A stretch of DNA of 38,971 nt, taken from Dechloromonas sp. Lineage in GTDB: Bacteria > Pseudomonadota > Gammaproteobacteria > Burkholderiales > Rhodocyclaceae. Position 1 is the first letter of the stretch; each line of letters opens with the position of its first letter. The stretch spans positions 1-38,971 of the forward strand of contig WBUO01000012.1 of assembly GCA_008933675.1 (NCBI GenBank), in the 5' to 3' direction. Below are positions 8,634 to 16,446 of the stretch, piece by piece. Made by a program: the position numbers and the translations under genes. The notes below the pieces were generated by a model that saw nothing but the letters and a program-made list of their open reading frames with translations, searched no databases and was not told the origin of the DNA.

Positions 8634-10280
8634 TTAGCGGGCGCCGGGAGGTGGCGTCTGGCGCCGGAAAAGCACGAATTTCTCGTGCCGGTCGCCAGGC
8701 CGGTTACCTTGCCAGACCGCGTGCCAGTTGCCTGGTGGTGGCGTCCGCTCGGCCCGCGTGTCGCCGACGACAAGCAGCCAGTCGCAGGCCTTGCCGGCGG
8801 CGCTGTCGTAGGCGGTCGGTTCGATCAACGAGAAATAGGACAGGGAGGCCCGCTGACCGTCGCTCAGGCCGCGTTCGGCCAGGCAGGCACGGCTCTTCGG
8901 CATGGCAGCAGCGACGGCCTCGGCAACCGGGCGATAGCTCTTGCCGTAGTCGAACCAGGGCAGGATCAGTGTGGTCAGCAGCAGCCACAGGGTTGTCAGC
9001 CCGAGTGTCCAGTGGGTCAGGCTGCGATAGGGGGAGCGTGGGGCGGTGGCGATCAGCCAGATCCACCAGGCCGAAGCAGCCAGCCCGACAAGGAAATCGA
9101 ACAGGTCGAACTGCCCGCTGAAGCCGGGACGTAGCGCTACTACGCGCTGCCCCAGACGCTCCGGCCAACCGAGCGCCATTGCCGACCAGCAGAGCCAGAC
9201 GACGACGGCGAACAGGCTGAAGGTCATCATCGAGAACCAGTCGAAGGCGTTGGCTGCACCACGCCGCAGGGAAAGGGCGCCCGGGGTGGCCAGCAGGGCG
9301 AGTGGCGGCAGCAGCAGCAGGGCCGGAATCTCGCGCGGCCGATAGGCGAGGGCGAGCATCAGCAGCGTCAGCAGCAGGAAGATCAGCGGCAGCAGTTGCG
9401 GGGTTTCACGCCACTGCTGGCGGCGGCGCCACAAGGTCCAGACAGCCAGCGGCAGAACCGGGAACGCAAACCATGGCAGCATGGCCAGGAAACGGCCGGC
9501 GCCGGGCCAGGAGAAAGCGGTCATCAGTGGTGCCAGCTCCATCGTCAGCCAGCCGTGGAAGCGGGACGGTTCGACGAGCAACAGGGTCAGCGGCCAGGGC
9601 GCGATGAGCAAGGCCGCCAGGCCAACACCTATCAGTAGCGTCTGCAGCGCCTTGGGCCGATCGGGCGATAGCCACCAGGCCAGCGGCAGGATGGCGAGCA
9701 GCGGCAGGGTTGGTGAGATGCCGGCACCAAGCAGGCAGGCAGCAACGGACAGTCCATAGAAAATGCCGGTCAGGCGTGGCTTGCGGCCGATTGCGGCCAG
9801 CCCGCCGAGGGCGCCGCCATAAGCGGCCAGTGCGATCAGCATGGGTTGCGCATCATGGGCATGCACCACCAGCCCGATGCAGCCGGCGAGCAGCAGGGGG
9901 CTGGCCGCGGCGCTTTCCTGTCCATACAGTTCGCGGCCGGCGTAATACAGGCCGAGCATAGCCATCGCCACCCAGAAGCCGCTGGCCAGGCGCATCGCCT
10001 CGTGGGCGGGGAGCAGCCAGCCGAACAGGTGGCCGCTGAGGGCGGCACTCCAGTAATAAAGGGGCGGTTCGTGGAAGATGCGGCCGGCCAGGTTTGGCGC
10101 CAGCCAGTCGCCAAAGTGCAGCATGTGCCAGGCGGCACCGATGTGGATCGCATCCTCGCCCTTCCACGGATCGCGGCCGAACAGGCCGGCCAGTACGTAG
10201 AAGGCCAGTATGGCCGCGAGAACCCAGCCAGCCGGAGGCAGGCGAATGCCGCGACGGATCAGGGCGAGGGGTTCGGGCAT
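8634..10280 (-). CDS. ArnT/PMT-like polytopic membrane glycosyltransferase
   Basis: This 548-residue protein has roughly a dozen hydrophobic segments. After the first membrane helix an extracytoplasmic loop reads 'GRDPWKGEDAIHIG' and later 'IFHEPPLYYW'. These match the GT83/ArnT and PMT family signature, where an acidic residue in the first loop and the 'PPLYYW' motif are typical. Such enzymes move a sugar from an undecaprenyl- or dolichyl-phosphate carrier to lipid A or another periplasmic acceptor. The usual acidic pair 'DEARY' is here 'GEDAIH', so substrate and activity are uncertain. I chose ATG 10280; an ATG at 10307 would lie in the T-tract of the upstream rpmE terminator. The gene converges on orn with a 20-base gap, and a 6-bp hairpin (8628-8642) spans its stop codon. 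Confidence 0.8.
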   Translation of the reverse strand: MPEPLALIRRGIRLPPAGWVLAAILAFYVLAGLFGRDPWKGEDAIHIGAAWHMLHFGDWLAPNLAGRIFHEPPLYYWSAALSGHLFGWLLPAHEAMRLASGFWVAMAMLGLYYAGRELYGQESAAASPLLLAGCIGLVVHAHDAQPMLIALAAYGGALGGLAAIGRKPRLTGIFYGLSVAACLLGAGISPTLPLLAILPLAWWLSPDRPKALQTLLIGVGLAALLIAPWPLTLLLVEPSRFHGWLTMELAPLMTAFSWPGAGRFLAMLPWFAFPVLPLAVWTLWRRRQQWRETPQLLPLIFLLLTLLMLALAYRPREIPALLLLPPLALLATPGALSLRRGAANAFDWFSMMTFSLFAVVVWLCWSAMALGWPERLGQRVVALRPGFSGQFDLFDFLVGLAASAWWIWLIATAPRSPYRSLTHWTLGLTTLWLLLTTLILPWFDYGKSYRPVAEAVAAAMPKSRACLAERGLSDGQRASLSYFSLIEPTAYDSAAGKACDWLLVVGDTRAERTPPPGNWHAVWQGNRPGDRHEKFVLFRRQTPPPGAR

Positions 10281-10303
10281 CGGTGAGGTTCGGGTGAGCG
10301 CCA

Positions 10304-10330
10304 ACAAAAAAGGCAGCCGACTGGCTGCCT
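10304..10330 (-). terminator. Rho-independent terminator after rpmE
   Basis: On the minus strand an 8-bp stem (AGGCAGCC/GGCTGCCT) with a 4-base loop occupies 10311-10330 and is followed directly by six T residues. It lies 22 bases after the rpmE stop and before the glycosyltransferase start, so it should separate the two transcripts. Confidence 0.9.
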
Positions 10331-10352
10331 CTTATACCGCAATTCCGCTGGC

Positions 10353-10574
10353 TCAGGCAGCAGACTTGCCGCGCATGGCGCCGAATTTCTGGTTGAATTT
10401 CTCGACCCGGCCGGCGGTGTCGACGATCTTCTGCTTGCCGGTGTAGAAGGGATGGCACAGCGAACAGACTTCAATGTGCAGGGGCTTCTTCATGGTCGAG
10501 CGGGTCGTGAAGGTGTGACCACAGGAGCAGGTCACCTGGACTTCGTTGTATTCGGGATGGATGTCGGCTTTCAT
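10353..10574 (-). CDS. rpmE: 50S ribosomal protein L31 (zinc-binding C+ type)
   Basis: This 73-residue protein starts '[19 protein letters not shown]'. Four cysteines, Cys16, Cys18, Cys37 and Cys40, form the zinc site that defines the C+ form of L31. L31 sits at the central protuberance and bridges the subunits. Two adjacent ATG codons (10577 and 10574) are possible starts. The Shine-Dalgarno AAAGGAC is three bases from the first and six from the second, and the family N-terminus 'MKADIHP' favours 10574. The gene is a separate unit between rho and the glycosyltransferase, with its own terminator downstream and a stable inverted repeat in its leader. Confidence 0.96.
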   Translation of the reverse strand: MKADIHPEYNEVQVTCSCGHTFTTRSTMKKPLHIEVCSLCHPFYTGKQKIVDTAGRVEKFNQKFGAMRGKSAA

Positions 10575-10619
10575 CATTTGTCCTTTAAGCAAGCGACCGG
10601 CGGATGTGGCCGATCTGGG

Positions 10620-10653
10620 AAGCCCGCGATTATCTTTGAATAATCGCGGGCTT
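10620..10653. repeat. 14-bp perfect inverted repeat in the rpmE leader
   Basis: The arms 10620-10633 and 10640-10653 (AAGCCCGCGATTAT and its exact complement) flank a 6-base loop. Neither strand has a T-run after the hairpin, so it is not a standard intrinsic terminator. On the minus strand it lies 46-79 bases before the rpmE ATG, and a GATAAT -10-like box (10660-10665) sits just upstream. A transcript from that box would begin at or close to the stem-loop. No convincing -35 box was found. Confidence 0.7.
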
Positions 10654-10782
10654 GCAAGAATTATCGGTGTATTTTTTTGCGCGACCCCGATGTCCGAAGT
10701 CACGGCAGGTCGGCAGGCGAGGCCTGTCAAGTCAAGCTCCCGCAGGGCCGGCCGCCGCCAAAGCTGCTGATGCGCTGCGGCT

Positions 10783-12042
10783 TCAGCCGCGGCGCATGGC
10801 GTCGAAGAATTCCTGGTTGCCCTTGGTCGATTTGACCTTGTCGAGCAGGAATTCCATCGCTTCGAGGTCGTCCATCGGGTAGCACAGCTTGCGCAGCACC
10901 CACATCTTTTGCAGCACGTCCGGCTTGAGCAGTAGTTCTTCGCGGCGGGTGCCGGAGCGGTTGACGTTGACCGCCGGGTACATCCGCTTCTCGGCCATGC
11001 GGCGGTCAAGGTGGATTTCCGAGTTGCCGGTGCCCTTGAATTCTTCGTAGATCACTTCATCCATGCGCGAGCCGGTGTCGATCAGCGCGGTGGCGAGGAT
11101 GGTCAGCGAGCCGCCTTCCTCGATGTTGCGCGCGGCACCGAAGAAGCGCTTGGGCTTCTGCAGGGCGTTGGCATCGACGCCGCCGGTCAGCACCTTGCCG
11201 GAGGCCGGCTGCACGGTGTTGTAGGCGCGGGCGAGGCGGGTGATCGAGTCGAGCAGGATGACGACATCCTTCTTGTGCTCGACCAGGCGTTTGGCCTTCT
11301 CGATGACCATCTCGGCGACGGCAACGTGGCGGGTGGCCGGCTCGTCGAAGGTCGAGGCGACGACCTCGCCCTTGACGGTGCGGGTCATTTCGGTGACTTC
11401 TTCCGGGCGCTCGTCGATCAAGAGCACGATCAGCACGACATCCGGGTGGTTGGCGGTGATGGCGTGGGCGATGTTCTGCAGCATCACCGTCTTGCCGGTC
11501 TTCGGCGGGGCGACCAGCAGGCCGCGCTGGCCGCAGCCGATCGGGGCGATCATGTCGATGACGCGGCTGGTGATGTTTTCCTCGGACTTGATCTCGCGTT
11601 CGAGTTTGAGGTGACGCGTCGGGTGCAGCGGCGTCAGGTTCTCGAACATGATCTTGTTCTTGTTGGCTTCCGGCGAGAAGCCGTTGATGCGGTCGAGTTT
11701 GGTCAGCGCGACGTAGCGTTCGCCATCCTTCGGTGTGCGGATTTCGCCTTCGACGGTGTCGCCGGTGCGCAGGTTGAAACGGCGGACCTGCGACGGGGAG
11801 ACGTAGATGTCGTCGGGATTGGCCAGGTAGGAGGTGTCCGACGAGCGGAGGAAGCCGTAGCCGTCGGGCAGCACTTCCAGGGTGCCGTCGCCGTAGATGG
11901 TGTCGCCGTTCTTGGCCTTGGCCTTGAGGATGGCGTAGATCAACTCCTGCTTGCGCATGCGGTTGGCGTTCTCGATGGCGAGTTCGGTCGCCATGTCGAG
12001 CAGTTTGCTGACGTGCAGGGTCTTCAGTTCGGAAAGTTGCAT
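10783..12042 (-). CDS. rho: Transcription termination factor Rho
   Basis: This 419-residue protein is the RNA-dependent hexameric helicase that ends transcription at rut sites. It has an N-terminal Rho_N helical domain ('[18 protein letters not shown]', '[12 protein letters not shown]') and an RNA-binding cold-shock domain ('[16 protein letters not shown]', '[16 protein letters not shown]'). The ATPase domain shows Walker A 'APPKTGKT', Walker B '[16 protein letters not shown]', the Q-loop region, and the R-loop '[14 protein letters not shown]'. Length is standard (E. coli Rho has 419). The start codon has no purine-rich Shine-Dalgarno; the bases before ATG read CTTACTCCCC. It lies downstream of trxA on the same strand, the order also known from E. 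coli, with a 159-base leader between them. Confidence 0.98.
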   Translation of the reverse strand: MQLSELKTLHVSKLLDMATELAIENANRMRKQELIYAILKAKAKNGDTIYGDGTLEVLPDGYGFLRSSDTSYLANPDDIYVSPSQVRRFNLRTGDTVEGEIRTPKDGERYVALTKLDRINGFSPEANKNKIMFENLTPLHPTRHLKLEREIKSEENITSRVIDMIAPIGCGQRGLLVAPPKTGKTVMLQNIAHAITANHPDVVLIVLLIDERPEEVTEMTRTVKGEVVASTFDEPATRHVAVAEMVIEKAKRLVEHKKDVVILLDSITRLARAYNTVQPASGKVLTGGVDANALQKPKRFFGAARNIEEGGSLTILATALIDTGSRMDEVIYEEFKGTGNSEIHLDRRMAEKRMYPAVNVNRSGTRREELLLKPDVLQKMWVLRKLCYPMDDLEAMEFLLDKVKSTKGNQEFFDAMRRG

Positions 12043-12083
12043 GGGGAGTAAGGGCGCCGTAAAGGGAGCGCTGGCGACGGCCC

Positions 12084-12125
12084 GGTAAGCGGGGCGCGGA
12101 AGCTTGAATGCTGGGAGTGTGGGAA
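12084..12125 (-). promoter_or_regulatory. C-rich, G-poor rho leader segment (candidate rut site)
   Basis: Read on the minus strand, this 42-base stretch of the trxA-rho spacer contains 21 C and 5 G, with little potential for internal pairing. That composition is typical of Rho utilisation sites. rho of E. coli is known to autoregulate by attenuation in its leader, so the same may apply here. The call rests on composition only. Confidence 0.35.
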
Positions 12126-12201
12126 TTGACGCCGGGGCTCTGGGCCGATTGCGTCAGCCTGACAGTGCAGGACGCACCATCAGGCCGGGAGACTACGGAG
12201 A

Positions 12202-12528
12202 TTACAGGTTGCTGTCAATAAAGGCAGCGAGTTGCGACTTGGAGAGGGCGCCGACCTTGGTGGCTTCGACGTTGCCGTTCTTGAAGATCATCAGTGTCGG
12301 GATGCCGCGGATGCCGAACTTGGCGGGCGTCGCCTGGTTGTCGTCGATGTTGACCTTGGCAACTTTCAGCTTGCCGGCGTATTCGGCGGCGATTTCGTCG
12401 AGGATGGGAGCGATCATCTTGCATGGGCCGCACCATTCGGCCCAGTAATCGACGAGTACCGGTTGCTGCGCTTGCAGCACCTCGGCTTCGAATGTGTCGT
12501 CGGTAACATAATGGATATGCTCGCTCAT
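12202..12528 (-). CDS. trxA: Thioredoxin 1
   Basis: This 108-residue cytoplasmic dithiol reductase has the active site '[10 protein letters not shown]' (WCGPC), the cis-proline in 'GIPTLMIF' and the conserved Asp in 'VLVDYWAEW'. It keeps cytoplasmic proteins reduced and serves ribonucleotide reductase, methionine sulfoxide reductase and PAPS reductase. Length is standard. ATG 12528 has a GAGG element about six bases upstream. It precedes rho on the same strand. The 97 bases before it, back to the dctR stop, hold no obvious promoter or terminator. Confidence 0.97.
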   Translation of the reverse strand: MSEHIHYVTDDTFEAEVLQAQQPVLVDYWAEWCGPCKMIAPILDEIAAEYAGKLKVAKVNIDDNQATPAKFGIRGIPTLMIFKNGNVEATKVGALSKSQLAAFIDSNL

Positions 12529-12625
12529 GCTTGCCTCATGGGAAGGGAATTCAGGGAAGGGGATGCCGAAATGGCGATCGGATTTTTGTAGCGATGCTAG
12601 CGAAAAACCGGGGCTTAGGGAAGCA

Positions 12626-13228
12626 TCAGCTCCCGGGTTTCAATAAATTGGCCAGCTCGACGGCAGTCTTGACCTGCATCTTCTCGAAGATGTTGGCGCG
12701 ATGGACTTCGACCGTGCGCATGCTGATGTTCAATTCGTCGGCGATGACCTTGTTGAACTTGCCGGCGAGCACCAGTTCCATGATCTGCCGCTCGCGTGTT
12801 GTCAGGCTGGAGAGTCTGCTATTGACCGAGTCGACGCTGGCATTGGCGATGCGCTGACGGGTGTCGAGCTCCATGGCTTCGCTGATCCGGCAGGCGAGAT
12901 CGTTGTCGTTGAAAGGCTTTTCGAAGAAATCGAAGGCGCCTTTTTTCAAGGTGGCGACAGCGAGCGGTACATCGCCGTGGCCGGTCAGGAAGATCACCGG
13001 CAAGCGGGATTCGCGCTCGCGCAGACGGTCGAAGCAGTCGAGGCCGCTCATGCCCGACATGCGCATGTCGAGCACCAGGCAGCCGCATAGCGAAGGCGAC
13101 CAGGCGGCGAGGAAATCCTCGGCCGATGCGTAGGAGACGAACGGAATGCCGCGCGATTGCAGCAGCCAGGCCAGCGCATCTCGGATGGCTTCGTCGTCGT
13201 CGACCAGGTGGGCTTGGGGTGTGCTCAT
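12626..13228 (-). CDS. dctR: FixJ/DctR-type LuxR-family response regulator
   Basis: This 200-residue transcription regulator has a receiver domain (residues 4-120) with '[12 protein letters not shown]', phospho-acceptor Asp54 in '[12 protein letters not shown]', 'FLTGHGDVP' and '[12 protein letters not shown]'. A LuxR/FixJ-type helix-turn-helix follows (about 138-195), with '[15 protein letters not shown]' and the recognition helix region '[15 protein letters not shown]'. Its ATG overlaps the sensor kinase stop by four bases (ATGA), so the pair is translationally coupled. Next to a divergent C4-dicarboxylate TRAP transporter, it is almost certainly the DctR that activates dctPQM; the target assignment is inference from position. 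The frame runs further upstream within the kinase gene, but 13228 is the family start. Confidence 0.93.
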   Translation of the reverse strand: MSTPQAHLVDDDEAIRDALAWLLQSRGIPFVSYASAEDFLAAWSPSLCGCLVLDMRMSGMSGLDCFDRLRERESRLPVIFLTGHGDVPLAVATLKKGAFDFFEKPFNDNDLACRISEAMELDTRQRIANASVDSVNSRLSSLTTRERQIMELVLAGKFNKVIADELNISMRTVEVHRANIFEKMQVKTAVELANLLKPGS

Positions 13229-15207
13229 GCAGCTTCCAGGGGCAGCGTGAAGATGAATATCGTACCGTTTCCGCTCGTGGAGCGGAGATTGTCTTCCGCC
13301 CACAGGCGGCCGCGATGGAATTCGATGATGGATCGGCAGATCGACAGGCCGACCCCCATCCCGTCGGGCTTTGTTGTGAAAAAGGCCGAAAACAGCTTGT
13401 CGCGAATCTCCGGGTCTATGCCGCAGCCTTGATCGCTGACGCTGATGCGCAATTCGCTTTCCCCGAGTGCGATATCGACCTTCAGCAGGCGTTCTTTCTC
13501 CGGGGTGCCGGCCATGGCTTCCATGCCGTTGCGGATCAGGTTGAGCAGGACCTGCTCCAGCATCAGGCGGTCGGCAGCTATCGGCGGCAGTTCGGGGATG
13601 GTGCACTCGATACGCACCTGATTCTTGCGGGCATCGGCTTCGACGAAGCCAAGGCAGTCCTCGATGATTTCACCCAGGGCGCAGGGCGCGCGTTTGGGTT
13701 CGCTCTTGCGCACGAAGTCATGTACCCGGCGGATGATGCGGCCGGCCCGCTGCGCCTGCACACCGAGTTTCTCCAGCGCGGGGCGGATGCTGGCCGGGTC
13801 GTAGTCCGGGCGAGCGAGGAGGTTCAGACAGCCGGTGTTGTAACTGGCAATTGCCGCCAGCGGTTGATTCAGTTCGTGGGCCAGGGTCGAGGCCATTTCG
13901 CCCATGGTCACCAGGCGGGCGGTGAACTGCAGCTGCTCCTGTTGCTGCCGTGCCAGTTCTTCGGCTGCTTTGCGCTCGGTGATGTCGAGCATCGAAGCCA
14001 TCCAGCCGGTGTGCTGACCATTGCCGTCAATCAGTCGTGCCTCGTAGATCAGTGCCTGGAAGCGTTCGCCGTTCTTGCGCCGGAAGGTGATCTCGAAGCC
14101 ATCGGGAGGTGCTTTGCCGGCCAGTACGGTACGGTGGATGGCGAAAGTCTCCTCGATCTCTTCGGGAACCCAGTACGGCATCGGCGGTGTTCGGCCGACC
14201 AGTTCGTCGCTGCTGAAGCCGGTCATCTTGCAGAATGCCGGATTGACATAGGTGATGCGGCCTTCCAGGTCGCGGGCCCGCATGCCGACCGTCAGCGAAT
14301 CCTCCATCGCCGTGCGAAAGGCATGCTCGGCGCGCAGGGCTTCCTCCGCCAGTGTGCGCTTGCGCATCAGGTCGCGGACGATCCACAGGCTCCAGAAAAC
14401 GCCGGCGCCAAGCACGACGATGGCTACCGTAAGCAGGCGCTGCAATGAGTTGCCCGGGCTGGGGTAGCTGCTCACCTTCAGTTTCAGCCCATAGCCCGGC
14501 GGTTCAAGTGGGATCTGGTAGCTCTGGCTGGTGCTGCCCTCGATGTGAGTCTTGGTGGCAAACTGGATGTCATTGTCGTCAACGATGGCAACCCGGTATT
14601 TTTCAGTGAACCACCAGGGAACCAGATTGCCGAGCAGGCTATCGAGCGGGTAGATGGCGATCAGCATGCCGGTCAGCCGACGCTCGCTGACCACCGGTGC
14701 GAGAAGGGTGATGTGGGCACGCCCGGAGGTGGCGAAGTAAGGGTCGCTGTAGACCGGTTTGCCCAGGCGTCCGGCAATTTCGAAGTATTTTCCGGCGATT
14801 GGCGGGATGGCGGATTCGATGCCGTCTGCGGGCCGGGAGCCGCTCGGCAGTTCGTCAATCGATTGGCGGTTGGCGTCGAGCCAGAGCAGTTGGGCGATTT
14901 CCGGTCGCGTTTTCAACATGTGTGCGGCGCGGGTGCGAAAAATTCCGGTCGCGTCGGGCTGCGTGGCCAGGTCAACGGCCAGCTGCTGCAGTTGTTCCTC
15001 GTTGCCGTTCAGATGAAAGCGCAGATTCTGTTCGAGCCACAGTACGTCCTTGATCAGTGCGCTGCGTTCTTCCTCGGTTTCGTTGTGCTGCAGCAGCCAG
15101 AGCAGCGAGAGCAGGGCGGCCAGCAGGAGCACGATGCCGAGTTTGGGCAGCACGAGCAGAAGGCGCATGCGACGGGCATTGCTGGCGATGGGGCGGGTTT
15201 CGTGCAT
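13225..15207 (-). CDS. dctS: C4-dicarboxylate sensor histidine kinase DctS
   Basis: This 660-residue inner-membrane kinase has TM1 at residues 16-39 and a periplasmic sensing region (about 40-257) resembling the double-PDC fold of DctB/DctS sensors. TM2 is at 258-278. A cytoplasmic PAS domain (about 290-410) ends in 'MLDITERKAAEE'. The phospho-acceptor His444 lies in 'TLAHELNQPLAAI', the DctB/FixL-type H-box, and the ATPase domain has 'NLIRNGMEAM', 'DQGCGIDPE' and 'GMGVGLSICRSI'. Periplasmic C4-dicarboxylates (succinate, fumarate, malate) are the expected signal from the family and the adjacent transporter. It is divergent from dctP across a 166-base intergenic region. Confidence 0.92.
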   Translation of the reverse strand: MHETRPIASNARRMRLLLVLPKLGIVLLLAALLSLLWLLQHNETEEERSALIKDVLWLEQNLRFHLNGNEEQLQQLAVDLATQPDATGIFRTRAAHMLKTRPEIAQLLWLDANRQSIDELPSGSRPADGIESAIPPIAGKYFEIAGRLGKPVYSDPYFATSGRAHITLLAPVVSERRLTGMLIAIYPLDSLLGNLVPWWFTEKYRVAIVDDNDIQFATKTHIEGSTSQSYQIPLEPPGYGLKLKVSSYPSPGNSLQRLLTVAIVVLGAGVFWSLWIVRDLMRKRTLAEEALRAEHAFRTAMEDSLTVGMRARDLEGRITYVNPAFCKMTGFSSDELVGRTPPMPYWVPEEIEETFAIHRTVLAGKAPPDGFEITFRRKNGERFQALIYEARLIDGNGQHTGWMASMLDITERKAAEELARQQQEQLQFTARLVTMGEMASTLAHELNQPLAAIASYNTGCLNLLARPDYDPASIRPALEKLGVQAQRAGRIIRRVHDFVRKSEPKRAPCALGEIIEDCLGFVEADARKNQVRIECTIPELPPIAADRLMLEQVLLNLIRNGMEAMAGTPEKERLLKVDIALGESELRISVSDQGCGIDPEIRDKLFSAFFTTKPDGMGVGLSICRSIIEFHRGRLWAEDNLRSTSGNGTIFIFTLPLEAA

Positions 15208-15276
15208 GGCCGAATGCTACACCACGTTTTCCCACGATATTTTCCGTGGCGGGAGTGCAAGCGAGCGCCGGGGAAC

Positions 15277-15292
15277 TTGTGGATATCCACAA
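15277..15292. promoter_or_regulatory. 16-bp perfect palindrome between dctS and dctP (candidate operator)
   Basis: TTGTGGATATCCACAA is a perfect palindrome placed between the divergent dctS and dctP starts, 82 bases before the dctP ATG. Dyads of this size are typical binding sites for dimeric regulators such as FixJ/LuxR-type DctR. I see no good sigma-70 or sigma-54 promoter match beside it, so the assignment is positional. Confidence 0.45.
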
Positions 15293-15373
15293 TACGCTTG
15301 GGTTACGCCCTTCGTAATAATTTCACCCAGTCGCAATTTCCATACTGGCGACGTCAACTCTGGAGGAGAAAAC

Positions 15374-16378
15374 ATGAAAGTATCCAAACTGCTGGTCGCA
15401 CTGTTTGCCGGTGCCCTGTCGCTGGGCGCCTATGCGCAGCAACCCATCGTCATCAAGTTCAGCCATGTCGTCGCCAATGACACGCCCAAGGGCAAGGCTG
15501 CTGATTTCTTTGCCCAGAAGGCTGCCGAGCTGACCAAGGGCAAGGTCAAGGTCGAGGTCTATGCCAACTCGACGCTGTACAAGGACAAGGAAGAAATGGA
15601 AGCGCTGCAGCTGGGCGCCGTCCAGATGCTGGCCCCGTCGCTGGCCAAGTTCGGTCCGCTCGGCGTGCGCGATTTCGAAGTGTTCGATCTGCCGTACATC
15701 TTCAACGGTTACGATGACCTGCACAAGGTCACTACCGGCCCCGTCGGCAAGCAACTGCTGGCCAAGCTGGAGCCCAAGGGGATCAGCGGTCTGGCGTTCT
15801 GGGACAACGGCTTCAAGTCCTTCTCGGCGAATACGCCGATCAAGATGCCGGCTGACCTGAAGGGCAAGAAGCTGCGCATCCAGTCGTCCAAGGTGCTCGA
15901 GGAGCAGGTCCGCGCGCTGAGCGCCCTGCCGCAGGTGATGGCCTTCTCGGAGGTCTACCAGGCGTTGCAGACCGGTGTTGTCGATGGCACCGAGAACCCG
16001 ATCTCCAATCTCTACACCCAGAAGATGCACGAGGTGCAGAAGCACCTGACGCTGACCGACCACGGTTATCTGGGCTATGCCGTGATCGTCAACAAGAAGT
16101 TCTGGGACGGCCTGCCGGCTGATGTGCGCAAGCAGCTCGACGACGCAATGGAACAGGCGACCCGTTACGCCAACCAGATTGCCAAGGTGGAGAACGACAC
16201 GGCGCTGGAGAACGTCCGCAAGAGCGGCAAGACCCAGATCTACACGCCGACTGCCGCCGAGCGCGCCGAGTTCAAGAAGGCTCTGGTGCCGGTGCACAAG
16301 AAGATGGAAAGCCGTATCGGCAAGTCGACCATCGACGCCGTCTATCAGGCAACCGGCTTCAATCCGAACAAGCTGTAA
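15374..16378 (+). CDS. dctP: TRAP transporter periplasmic C4-dicarboxylate-binding protein DctP
   Basis: This 334-residue secreted binding protein has a signal peptide (residues 1-22, basic 'MKVSK', hydrophobic core, cleavage after 'AYA'). The mature protein starts 'QQPIVIKFSHVVANDTPKG'. DctP-family landmarks are 'GAVQMLAPS', 'FEVFDLPYIF', 'GKKLRIQSSKVLEEQ' with the substrate-carboxylate-binding Arg, and 'VYQALQTGVVDGTENP'. It captures C4-dicarboxylates in the periplasm and delivers them to DctQM, powered by an ion gradient. A strong Shine-Dalgarno GGAGGAG at 15362 supports ATG 15374; longer upstream frames run into the dctS leader. A hairpin terminator before dctQ suggests that it is made in excess over the membrane subunits. 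Confidence 0.95.
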   Translation: MKVSKLLVALFAGALSLGAYAQQPIVIKFSHVVANDTPKGKAADFFAQKAAELTKGKVKVEVYANSTLYKDKEEMEALQLGAVQMLAPSLAKFGPLGVRDFEVFDLPYIFNGYDDLHKVTTGPVGKQLLAKLEPKGISGLAFWDNGFKSFSANTPIKMPADLKGKKLRIQSSKVLEEQVRALSALPQVMAFSEVYQALQTGVVDGTENPISNLYTQKMHEVQKHLTLTDHGYLGYAVIVNKKFWDGLPADVRKQLDDAMEQATRYANQIAKVENDTALENVRKSGKTQIYTPTAAERAEFKKALVPVHKKMESRIGKSTIDAVYQATGFNPNKL

Positions 16379-16395
16379 TCAACTGCTGACCTCTG

Positions 16396-16431
16396 ACGCC
16401 CGCTGTTGCGCCTTGCGCAGCGGGCGTTTTT
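16396..16431 (+). terminator. Intergenic hairpin with T-tract between dctP and dctQ (partial terminator)
   Basis: A perfect 10-bp stem (ACGCCCGCTG/CAGCGGGCGT, 16396-16405 and 16418-16427) with a 12-base loop is followed by TTTTT. It meets the criteria for an intrinsic terminator, yet lies inside the dctPQM operon 18 bases after dctP and just before the dctQ Shine-Dalgarno. It therefore probably acts as a partial terminator or mRNA stabiliser. Confidence 0.8.
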
Positions 16432-16446
16432 GCAAGGAGAGGGTAA

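Noticed and set aside
15246-15258. Possible sigma-54 promoter near dctP (TGGC...TGCA)
   Set aside because: The spacing between the -24 and -12 elements is about three bases too short, and DctR here is a LuxR/FixJ-type regulator, not an AAA+ sigma-54 activator.
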